From positions 31,619 to 95,618 of the forward strand of contig JAKSRE010000006.1 in the NCBI GenBank assembly GCA_024403775.1: a DNA stretch of 64,000 nt. Direction: 5' to 3'. Below, in pieces: positions 35,922 through 43,559 of the stretch. Numbering within the stretch: the first letter of the stretch is position 1; every line of letters begins with the position of its first letter. The DNA is from Clostridia bacterium. GTDB taxonomy: Bacteria; Bacillota; Clostridia; Saccharofermentanales; Saccharofermentanaceae. The notes under the pieces are model-generated. The model saw only the letters and a list, made by a program, of their open reading frames with translations, did not search any database and was not told where the DNA came from. A program made the translations under genes and the position numbers.

Positions 35922-36273
35922 TAATTCAAGTCGTAGTTCCCAGAGTAAGGGAAGAGATAATCAGTATTCGAGAGAGGAACACAAGAACTCTTACGATAAT
36001 AGTGATGAACTTATTGTTATTCGTGATACTTCTAACAACAAGGAATATTTCCTTTCAGTTGTAGATAATTTTGTCCTCAATCACAATGAATACATTGTAA
36101 TGTATAATTTCGCGCCTGATGATGGTTCACATTCCAAGCCTGAACTTGTTATCATGCGTACAGTCTTTGGTGAGAAGGGAACGCAGCAGTTCATTTCTAT
36201 CAAGGATCGTAAAGAGTTGAATGAAGCATTTGATTTCTTTATGAGAAGGTTTTATTCAGCAGAATCTAAGTGA
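35902..36273 (+). CDS. Second DUF1292-type protein with Ser/Arg-rich N-terminus
   Basis: A 123-residue protein whose start overlaps the end of the preceding DUF1292 gene by 20 bp. Residues 1-35 are polar and rich in Ser, Arg and Asn (MKTQRSNNSSRSSQSKG). The rest follows the DUF1292 pattern: LIVIRDTSNNKEYFLSVVDNF, HNEYIVMYNF, and a C-terminal DRKELNEAFDFF. The two neighbours look like divergent tandem paralogues. A terminator follows at 36281. Confidence 0.75.
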   Translation: MKTQRSNNSSRSSQSKGRDNQYSREEHKNSYDNSDELIVIRDTSNNKEYFLSVVDNFVLNHNEYIVMYNFAPDDGSHSKPELVIMRTVFGEKGTQQFISIKDRKELNEAFDFFMRRFYSAESK

Positions 36274-36280
36274 TATTTTT

Positions 36281-36312
36281 GCACCGAGGTATTTTTTGCT
36301 TCGGTGCTTTTT
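36281..36312 (+). terminator. Terminator after the DUF1292 pair
   Basis: GCACCGA / TCGGTGC stem with a T-rich loop, followed by five T. It ends only 11 bp before the next ATG, so readthrough may supply the downstream genes. Confidence 0.8.
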
Positions 36313-36322
36313 AGGTAAAAGG

Positions 36323-37321
36323 ATGAGTAAATTAAAGGCGGCAATAGATGATTTAATCTGGTTTTGCGCGACGACTCTGCGTCTTAGCGTATATATTTTG
36401 CTGATGCTTGGTGCACAGGTTATTTCCATGCTCATTTTATCTGTCATGCACGTAAATTATAATGTCTATGAAGGTACATGGGAGCTTATCTATATCGTTA
36501 TTGCCTTAGTATTTCTTGGATTGATGTATCTGGTTGAACACAAGACAAATAACAGAGAATATTATCTCATTACTCATAAAAATGATGATTCGGATTTTCA
36601 GTTTAGTACTCCCAAGAAAAGAGATATGACCTGGTGTGATGGAAGAACCATTAAGAAAACAGCAATCAACCGTTATAAGTTTCTGGTGATTATCATTATA
36701 TCGTTAGGATTACTTGGGATAATAACTTTTTATTTGTCTACTGCCAATATTATAGCTGATAAATTCTCTGGTGGAGCCGTGGAGCAGGCACTTAATGATT
36801 ATGATACTGCAATGGATCGATATGCTTATGTTGATCAGGAAATTGTGCCTAAATGGGATGTGATTCTTCAGTACTTTTTACTCGTTTTCTGTGTGCCTGT
36901 AGTTGAAGAATTGATGTTTAGAGGATTTGTTTTTGGCCAGTATAAGAGAAGAATGCCATTTTGGGCGGCAGCTCTTGCTTCTGCTTTCTTATTTGGAATT
37001 ATTCATGGTATCTCGATTCAGATTGGATATGCCATGATTGCTGGTGTGATTTTAAGCCTGGTCTATTATTACTGTGATTCGATTTACTGTTCTATTGCGG
37101 TTCATGCAATATTTAATTTTCTTGGCGGGGTAATGTTCAGTATAAGTACTGATTTTCCGGTAACCAGAAATCTTGTTAGTATCATTAATATGATTTTTTA
37201 CTATGCGGAGTCTTTTGCAATACTTCCTACAATTTTGTTAATGATTTATCTTGTAAAAAAGGGATATCATCCAATTAAGAAATCAGACAATGGTGATATA
37301 ACTTTAACTGTGAAGGAGTAA
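36323..37321 (+). CDS. CPBP-family intramembrane metalloprotease
   Basis: A 332-residue membrane protein with about eight hydrophobic segments. The CPBP (Abi/CAAX protease) motifs are clear: VVEELMFRGFVFG (EExxxR, about residue 194), ASAFLFGIIHG (FxxxH) and AVHAIFNFLGG (HxxxN). Bacterial members process or sequester membrane proteins or peptides. The start is ATG 36323 behind AGGTAAAAGG; the longer frame begins within the terminator. It is 5 bp from the 1116-residue protein downstream, so the two are co-transcribed and perhaps functionally linked. Confidence 0.88.
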   Translation: MSKLKAAIDDLIWFCATTLRLSVYILLMLGAQVISMLILSVMHVNYNVYEGTWELIYIVIALVFLGLMYLVEHKTNNREYYLITHKNDDSDFQFSTPKKRDMTWCDGRTIKKTAINRYKFLVIIIISLGLLGIITFYLSTANIIADKFSGGAVEQALNDYDTAMDRYAYVDQEIVPKWDVILQYFLLVFCVPVVEELMFRGFVFGQYKRRMPFWAAALASAFLFGIIHGISIQIGYAMIAGVILSLVYYYCDSIYCSIAVHAIFNFLGGVMFSISTDFPVTRNLVSIINMIFYYAESFAILPTILLMIYLVKKGYHPIKKSDNGDITLTVKE

Positions 37322-37326
37322 GAAAT

Positions 37327-40300
37327 ATGGCAGGTTCAGGAATTATGCAGTTGGGAAAGTATTCCAAGCGCAAGTGGCTGCTTGTGGTTGTGATTTTTCT
37401 TTGCATATTTTTGCTTGTTTCTATTATTCTAGCTTCTATTGGAATTATTGGTATGAATAGCCAGCTGGTTACAATTAAGACTTCCAGTATTCCAACCTCA
37501 TATGTATCAAATGGCTATGGAATCAATCTTGATTCTATTCCTGTAAGTAATATGGTAAAAGATTCTTCTTTTGAGCTTCAGACCTTTTCTTATGTGGTTA
37601 AGGCCTCAGACAGTAGTTCTCAGAGTATCTATTTCAGGAGTGAAGATGCTTCGTGGAATGGCGAGAGGGCTGACTGGCTCGAGAGTAAACTCATTGGAAG
37701 TGATATCAGAATATTGACTTCTTCTGGTAATACTTTTACTTTCCTTGAGAGCTTTGAAGGGAAAATAACTGGTTATTCTCTTGCTGAACTGGGTGTTCTG
37801 CATGAGGTTGAAGTGTCAGATGAATATATAAATAATGAGGAAATAATAGATCTTTGTATTATCGATAATTCAGTTGTGGCACTCACTTCTGAAGGTAAGA
37901 TTATTAGCGATTTGCTTTCAGATCTGACATCGGTTGCAGATACTGGTGATTACCGCTTTGTAGATATTATCGAAGCTTCTTCAGGTATAGCAGCTGCTTC
38001 TCAGAATGGTGAAGTGTTCTATTCAACTGACGGAAGAAGCTTCTCAAAGATTTCAGCAGATTTTACTATTAGTTCAGCTTATATGACTGAAGCTGCTCTC
38101 AGTAATTCAGAGATTCGTAAACCTTCAGTTTGTGGTCTGGTATGTTCTAACAAGGTAATAACTGAAGTCTTGGATAATGGTGATATGGTTTTATTTGATA
38201 ATGGTTCATATACCATTCTTAAAAGTCCATATGGAATTCCGGTAGCAATGACCAGTACAGATAAGATGACGGTAATCATAAATGAGGAATGTGATGCATA
38301 TTGTTCTTCTAACGGCGTTATCTATTATAGATTAGATGAAATTAAGACTGCACTTATAGATGTATTCTCGGGAGATACTCCTGAGGAGGTAGTTAATTCA
38401 ATAGTGTCAATTGATGTGGTTGACGATAGTGTATATATTCTTGCATCTAATGGTAAACTGCTTCGCTTTAATATAGAGCGAATCTTTAACGAAGGTCTTG
38501 ATGATTTATCTGCTGATAAACCTGAAGAGTCTGAGGATGAGGCTTTAAAGATTAGTATGGAGCGTTTTGATTCGCTTTTCGGAGAGAATATTACTATAAA
38601 GAGTTCGGATATTGTAAGTTCCAGTGAGATTATTGTAAGTGATATGCAGGGCAGGGCATATCTTCTTAATGCGAATGAGGACAAGGTTTTATATCTTACT
38701 GATGATTCTTCTTTTATCGATAATGTTTTTACTCTTCCTGATAATAAAGTGGTTATTACGAGCGGAGATGAGATTTTTGAGTCCTCTGTTTATATGAGTT
38801 TTAAGGTGGATACTACTATTGGAGATGATGCAATTCTTCCAGGAGATTTGTGTTATATCGATATTGTTTCTTCCAAGAATGACAATCCTAATATTGAGGC
38901 GCCATGGGAGTGCTTTGGTGAGGATACTTCTTTAAGTTATGAACTTTCTTCTGCTGTTGGCTTTGGTGACACTTCTGCGGTCCTTAATGGAAGTGGAGAA
39001 GGAATAAATATTCTGTCGCAGGAGATTGGAATCAATCCTTCGGATTACCTTGCAAAGGACAGTTTCTATAGAATTAGCCTAAATATGAAGCAGAAAGGTA
39101 TCTCTGACCGACCTGTTGATGTCTGGCTTAGCGTAATCACTACAGATGACAGGGGCGTAGAACAGACAGTATATCAGGAGGGATTTACTGTTGAATCTGT
39201 CGGAGGTAAATTTAAGAAGTTTGATTATGTTTTTGCTGTAACTACAGACTTTACAGATGAGAAATATGAGAATGCTTCTCTAAGATTTAATGTTGCCTAT
39301 GAGGGTTCTGGCAAGCTCAATGTTGACGGAATCTACGTGGGTCTTGATAAGTATGCTGAATCTTCAATTATTAATCCTGTTACAGATCTTATTACTTCAG
39401 GAACACCAAGTATAATTCGTCTTAATAATCTGGATCTTGGCGAATTTGGATACAGTGATACCGCAACTTATTCCATGACCAATAATTCTGTCTATGTGAA
39501 TTCTGAGGTGAAGTATCCTAGCTGTACTTCAATCGAGGACAGCTTAAGACTTGTTCTTGAGTGTAAAGCAGTGCCGTGGCTGGTTATTGGCTCAGATGCG
39601 GATTACGATAACATCAGCGCTCTTATGGAGTATCTGTGTGGCTCGATTGGAAGCAGTTATGGCCGTCTTAGAATCGATAATGGTACTGCAATTCCATGGA
39701 GCAGGCAGTTTGAGAAGATTTATATTGAGATAAATGACAGCAATAACCGCTTCGAAAGTGATATCCAGAGAAGTTCCTATGTTAACTTCATTATGACCGC
39801 GGTACAACAGCCAGACTTCTATAATGACATAAAGGATGTTGTAGTGTTTGTTGATGGAATGAATTACGATGGTGCGACAGTACTGTCATCAGCTGATTTC
39901 CATTGTGGAAGTCTTAATGTGGATGCATATGATTTTTACAGGATGCTTAATGAGACTGATTTCTCTACATATTATGATGAGACTAGCGAAGAAGAGCCTG
40001 ACACTTCTAACGAAGTGAATTCTGGTAATCCTTCAAATAACTTTATTCTTGCAATAAATGAACTTTATAAGGATTATGGTTATTCAGTTCCAAGACATAA
40101 TCAGGCCGCTCCTGGTGATGGTGGGGAAATGATATCTTCACTTAAGCTTCAAAATTTTGATGAGGTTAGAAAACTTACTTCTGCGGAACTTTTATCATTC
40201 CTGATGTGTGAACAGGCAACAGGATTTAAATCTATCCTTCTTGATATTGATGTATCTGGATATTCTTTATCTGAGCTTGAGAAGGTAAACAGCAGAAAAG

Positions 40301-40677
40301 AATTATTGTCATTTGAATATACCAAGGTAGCTGTTATAGGTAATCTGGCTGTAACTTCATATGCCAGTGAATTAACCACGGAATTTGTGGAACCTCTTGA
40401 TAAGGAAGCTGGTGACAGCTCAGAGGAATTCATTAAGTATGCATATGCCAGATCTTTTTATAAGGATAATAAGCTATATATAATCGTTTTCAATACTTCA
40501 GATGAACTTGTAAGATTTGGTCTTAGAAGTGATGAGTTTATCTATGAGAATAACAGTTATGCCCGTTTCTCTTCTGAGTCTGCATTCCTTTATAATCGTG
40601 AGCTCGGAAACAGAACAAAGCATTATAATCTGCAGCCAGGTGAGTATATGATCTGTGAGATAGATGCAGCTATCTAA
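37327..40677 (+). CDS. Large membrane-anchored protein with propeller-like and glycosidase-like regions
   Basis: An 1116-residue protein, not a named family. One N-terminal membrane helix (about 16-42) anchors a large outside part. Residues 60-490 look like beta-propeller blades, with an Asp-box-like YSTDGRSFSKI. Residues 520-680 look like a jelly-roll carbohydrate-binding domain (YRISLNMKQKG to LNVDGIYVGLDKY). Residues 690-1000 recall GH51-type barrels: EYLCGSIGSSYGRLRIDNG, then KIYIEINDSNN where those enzymes have a Gly-Asn-Glu motif. A C-terminal beta domain ends PGEYMICEIDAAI. The catalytic acid/base Glu therefore appears absent and it may bind rather than cleave glycan. Ribosome site AAGGAG; co-transcribed with the CPBP protease. 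Confidence 0.55.
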   Translation: MAGSGIMQLGKYSKRKWLLVVVIFLCIFLLVSIILASIGIIGMNSQLVTIKTSSIPTSYVSNGYGINLDSIPVSNMVKDSSFELQTFSYVVKASDSSSQSIYFRSEDASWNGERADWLESKLIGSDIRILTSSGNTFTFLESFEGKITGYSLAELGVLHEVEVSDEYINNEEIIDLCIIDNSVVALTSEGKIISDLLSDLTSVADTGDYRFVDIIEASSGIAAASQNGEVFYSTDGRSFSKISADFTISSAYMTEAALSNSEIRKPSVCGLVCSNKVITEVLDNGDMVLFDNGSYTILKSPYGIPVAMTSTDKMTVIINEECDAYCSSNGVIYYRLDEIKTALIDVFSGDTPEEVVNSIVSIDVVDDSVYILASNGKLLRFNIERIFNEGLDDLSADKPEESEDEALKISMERFDSLFGENITIKSSDIVSSSEIIVSDMQGRAYLLNANEDKVLYLTDDSSFIDNVFTLPDNKVVITSGDEIFESSVYMSFKVDTTIGDDAILPGDLCYIDIVSSKNDNPNIEAPWECFGEDTSLSYELSSAVGFGDTSAVLNGSGEGINILSQEIGINPSDYLAKDSFYRISLNMKQKGISDRPVDVWLSVITTDDRGVEQTVYQEGFTVESVGGKFKKFDYVFAVTTDFTDEKYENASLRFNVAYEGSGKLNVDGIYVGLDKYAESSIINPVTDLITSGTPSIIRLNNLDLGEFGYSDTATYSMTNNSVYVNSEVKYPSCTSIEDSLRLVLECKAVPWLVIGSDADYDNISALMEYLCGSIGSSYGRLRIDNGTAIPWSRQFEKIYIEINDSNNRFESDIQRSSYVNFIMTAVQQPDFYNDIKDVVVFVDGMNYDGATVLSSADFHCGSLNVDAYDFYRMLNETDFSTYYDETSEEEPDTSNEVNSGNPSNNFILAINELYKDYGYSVPRHNQAAPGDGGEMISSLKLQNFDEVRKLTSAELLSFLMCEQATGFKSILLDIDVSGYSLSELEKVNSRKELLSFEYTKVAVIGNLAVTSYASELTTEFVEPLDKEAGDSSEEFIKYAYARSFYKDNKLYIIVFNTSDELVRFGLRSDEFIYENNSYARFSSESAFLYNRELGNRTKHYNLQPGEYMICEIDAAI

Positions 40678-40735
40678 CGTATTTTTTGAATTTATTCATT
40701 ATTGTAAAATTGGTAACTGAATTACGCTTAGCAAG

Positions 40736-40773
40736 AAAAGTGTGCAAAAAAGCAATTTTTGTACACTTTTTTC
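40736..40773. terminator. Terminator (probably bidirectional) after the 1116-residue protein
   Basis: A 14-bp stem, AAAGTGTGCAAAAA against TTTTTGTACACTTT with one G-T pair, followed by further T. Confidence 0.75.
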
Positions 40774-40790
40774 TATTTTGAGCAATTAAA

Positions 40791-40833
40791 AAGAGCCTTA
40801 CGACAAGTGACAATCGTGTTAAGGCTCTCTTTT
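40791..40833 (+). terminator. Second terminator in tandem
   Basis: AGAGCCTTA / TAAGGCTCT stem enclosing ACGA / TCGT, followed by CTTTT, 18 bp after the first hairpin. Confidence 0.75.
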
Positions 40834-41202
40834 ACAAATGAGGCAAATATTATTTGGGGCAAATAATTTTTCATTACGATAGTATTCTATTCCATATAGG
40901 GGTTTGTAGCAATAAAATTATTGCTATTATTTTTACATTTATTGCTGAAATACAAAAGTTGCTCATTTGGTATAGGTGAAGTTATACCGACAAATTCTAT
41001 TTTTACCCTACAAACTCTATGAACATGCCGATAAAATCAAGGTTTGTCGGCTTTGTGGAAAACTCAGTTTTTACAATTTTAAAATTAACAATTTGTTCAA
41101 TAACAATTTATGTAAACAATTGAGCAAAATATGAGAAATTAACTTTTGCAGATTTCTGATGCCAAAAATGATTAAAGTTTTTCATGAAAATATTTTTCAA
41201 AC
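40834..41202. other. AT-rich gene-free region with scattered short repeats
   Basis: No coding frame is supported. It contains a set of related motifs in both orientations: GGTTTGTAG (40901), CCGACAAA (40987), CCTACAAAC (41007), CCGATAAA (41028) and GTTTGTCGG (41042). The pair GCCGATAAA / TTTGTCGGC (41027-41051) forms a hairpin, as do AGCAATA / TATTGCT (40908-40926) and GGTATA / TATACC (40969-40988). ACAAT recurs at 41073, 41088, 41103 and 41116. Lies between convergent genes. Confidence 0.5.
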
Positions 41203-41227
41203 AAAAAATGGATCCTAAGATCCATTT
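41203..41227 (-). terminator. Terminator of the M50-like gene pair
   Basis: AAATGGATC / GATCCATTT perfect stem with a 4-nt loop and a T run on the minus strand. Confidence 0.8.
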
Positions 41228-41308
41228 AGAATATTTTGTTTGTTATATCACATATTAGATATACGGCAACTTTTGCATATATAGCATAAATAATACAAAT
41301 ATTGTTAT

Positions 41309-41911
41309 TTATAGAATAGCAATAAAAATAACAATATTTATCAAAAACACAACTATTGCGGAAGCCCATATTCCTTTAAAGTAATTTATTACATCTGGAA
41401 TACTCATTGTCATGTGATCAATTACACTTACTATCAGATAGATAAGCCCAATTGTTGCTCCAAGGCCGTGGTCCTGATAGGTTAATTTCTCCCACAAAAA
41501 TGCCAGCGCAAAAACTCCGCCTATAACTGGCGCACAGGCAGTAAGCGAATCCTGAAGGGCTCTTAAAAACTTAGGTCCACGGTTACGATAGCTGACGTGC
41601 CCCAGAGACAGTCCAATATCAAAGAAACTAATCTCTGTTACTCTGGCGCCTGTAATAGTAGCTACAATCGCATGGCTTAATTCGTGAAGAATTGTCCCAG
41701 GTAGAGTAAGGTAATTACAAAAAACAAGGGCAAAGGCACCACCAAGAACCATGCTGATAATTACATTAGTTATATGTTCGATTGCTGAGGCAATCATACC
41801 AATTACAATCATGGCAAGAAGAAACAGGAAGGTCATCTTAATCGAACTTCCTATGACGCCAAGAATCCCTGAGCTGCTGCTGTTTAAATAAAAATCAGTA
41901 ATAATATCCAT
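41309..41911 (-). CDS. M50-like membrane metallopeptidase-family protein
   Basis: A 200-residue protein with five or six membrane segments and a zinc motif HELSHA in TLPGTILHELSHAIVATITGA, as in M50B-type site-2 protease relatives. A second possible ligand region is not obvious (an Asp in IPDVINYFKG is a candidate), so catalytic activity is uncertain. It follows the 170-residue membrane protein by 11 bp on the same strand with a weak ribosome site. A terminator is at 41203. Confidence 0.72.
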   Translation of the reverse strand: MDIITDFYLNSSSSGILGVIGSSIKMTFLFLLAMIVIGMIASAIEHITNVIISMVLGGAFALVFCNYLTLPGTILHELSHAIVATITGARVTEISFFDIGLSLGHVSYRNRGPKFLRALQDSLTACAPVIGGVFALAFLWEKLTYQDHGLGATIGLIYLIVSVIDHMTMSIPDVINYFKGIWASAIVVFLINIVIFIAIL

Positions 41912-41922
41912 ATTAATCTAAA

Positions 41923-42435
41923 TTATGATAATGGCTCGTTCTCACCAAAGATTGCCACAGGCACAAAATAATATGCTTTGCCGAATCTGATAAGCTTAAC
42001 TTCGGTTCCTCGTTCAAAAGGCTCTTTTGGTGTGTTGAGAGAACCTGCAGGGTACAAAGCAATGTAAGGTGCTACCTCGACTGTGTCATTAATCTCAGAT
42101 ACGCGAAGGCTTGCAAACCAGGTTGGATTCTTTGCTGAGCCAAGCATTCTATAATCAGAGATAGTAAGAGTCTCCTTACAAACCATAAGTTTGTGTGGAA
42201 GGATTGCAAAAATGAGAAAAAGCAAAAATAACACGCCACAGGCAAGAAGTACATATTTTGCTGCAGATTTTGAAGCTATACCCCCGCAAATGAAAGCCAG
42301 AGTTAAGCAGATTTGTAATGGAAGACCATTTTTAAGCATGCTTTTATTGGCTGAGTTTACTCTTGCTGCCAATGCTTCATCAGGCTCCACCATGGTGATT
42401 TTTGCAAGTTTTTCATTGTTTTCTTTAAAATCCAT
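41923..42435 (-). CDS. Membrane protein of unknown function with two helices
   Basis: A 170-residue protein. The N-terminal 30 residues are polar, two hydrophobic helices lie at about 38-55 and 60-82, and a beta-rich cytoplasmic domain of about 85 residues follows (LMVCKETLTISDYRML to KLIRFGKAYYFVPV). The topology recalls bacterial PH-like (YdbT/YcxB-type) proteins, but I do not recognise a specific family. Ribosome site AGGAGG. It is the first gene of a two-gene unit with the M50-like protein, so it could be a partner or substrate of it. Confidence 0.6.
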   Translation of the reverse strand: MDFKENNEKLAKITMVEPDEALAARVNSANKSMLKNGLPLQICLTLAFICGGIASKSAAKYVLLACGVLFLLFLIFAILPHKLMVCKETLTISDYRMLGSAKNPTWFASLRVSEINDTVEVAPYIALYPAGSLNTPKEPFERGTEVKLIRFGKAYYFVPVAIFGENEPLS

Positions 42436-42526
42436 ATAAATTCCTCCTAAATATAACTAATATAGCACAATTAATGCTTATTTTTCTCGAAAGTGGGTTC
42501 AAACATTTTTTTCACTAAATAAGTGA

Positions 42527-42562
42527 GCCTGCCAGCCACGTGTAACCAAGCGACTGGCAGGC
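42527..42562. repeat. GC-rich inverted repeat with 9-bp arms and 18-bp spacer
   Basis: GCCTGCCAG (42527-42535) and CTGGCAGGC (42554-42562) are perfect complements separated by 18 bp. No T run follows on either strand, so it is a poor terminator candidate. A second small hairpin, CTCAC / GTGAG, lies near 42583-42596. The rest of 42436-42709 shows nothing else I can name. Confidence 0.7.
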
Positions 42563-42709
42563 AAGCCCCAAATATATGCACTCACGAAAGTGAGAATACA
42601 TTCAAAAGTTATAAAATAATAAGTGTCAAATGAATATTACTTATATCAAACGATTAGTATGTTAGCACACCAAAAAGCCAATTTGCAACCGGATAATATC
42701 AAGAAAAAA

Positions 42710-43465
42710 CTAGGAATCTTCATTGATTTCATCGGTTTCACTAGTAAAATCTTCGTCAGAATCTTCAATTTCTTCTTTCTCATCAGTTTCCTCAGAGTCT
42801 TCGTCATCAGAATTATAAGCATCTTGATCCTGATACTTTTCTGGATGAGCTCGTCTGTCCATCAAAAGAAGAATTGTCCCAAAAGGCTTCTCACACACGT
42901 AGTGAGCATACTTACAGAGAAGTGCAGGTACGAGAATAAGACAAGGTGGGAAAAAGTAAATAGCTGTAGCAGCAGCAGTCATGGCAACGACAAGAAGAAA
43001 AGTATTAAAAATATTAATTAAACCAATAGTGAAACAGTTTTTGATGATAGCTGAATTCTTATCGTCAAATCTTGCAAGATATGGGAAAAGGTAAGGAAGG
43101 ATAAAGATGATAATTGCTACTGGTATGAAAGATACTGGTAAATACCATTCAGGGAACTGGAAATCTTTATAACCCACTTTCGCGAAGTAGAGATTAACCG
43201 CGCTAAGCCCAACAAAAATAATAGTAATAATTCCAAGGCTTAAGCCCTGCTTTATATTGCTCTTAAATGAATGCCAGAAGCTTGAAGCCAGGCTTGATGC
43301 GCCAGAATCAGTGTTCTTATGAATAACATAGTAAAGCGCAGAAGAAGAGGCTCCGATAGTTACAATCGGCAAAGAAAAAACAACCCACAAAATGGAAAGA
43401 ACAAAAGCCTTTCCGATCTCGCTCATAATATTTATATTTGATTTCTGTTCAGTTTCTGTTGACAT
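42710..43465 (-). CDS. DUF624 (YesL-like) membrane protein with acidic tail
   Basis: A 251-residue protein with about five membrane helices. The DUF624 signature is in the first helix and loop: WVVFSLPIVTIGASSSALYYV. YesL-type proteins are often encoded beside carbohydrate ABC transporters or glycan degradation genes, but their function is not established. The last 40 residues are almost all Asp, Glu and Ser, an unusual cytoplasmic tail. Ribosome site GAGGG with ATTTTCGCGAG at 43485-43475 just upstream. It diverges from the esterase gene, the two starts being 94 bp apart. Confidence 0.82.
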   Translation of the reverse strand: MSTETEQKSNINIMSEIGKAFVLSILWVVFSLPIVTIGASSSALYYVIHKNTDSGASSLASSFWHSFKSNIKQGLSLGIITIIFVGLSAVNLYFAKVGYKDFQFPEWYLPVSFIPVAIIIFILPYLFPYLARFDDKNSAIIKNCFTIGLINIFNTFLLVVAMTAAATAIYFFPPCLILVPALLCKYAHYVCEKPFGTILLLMDRRAHPEKYQDQDAYNSDDEDSEETDEKEEIEDSDEDFTSETDEINEDS

Positions 43466-43559
43466 CGATTTTCCCTCGCGAAAATATTATTGACAAACTT
43501 TTATACTAATATAAAGTAAAAACATAAACTAATTTATCAAAGAACGGAGCAATATTCAA

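Noticed and set aside
42527..42562. Terminator
   Set aside because: Strong stem but no T run on either strand; kept only as an inverted repeat.
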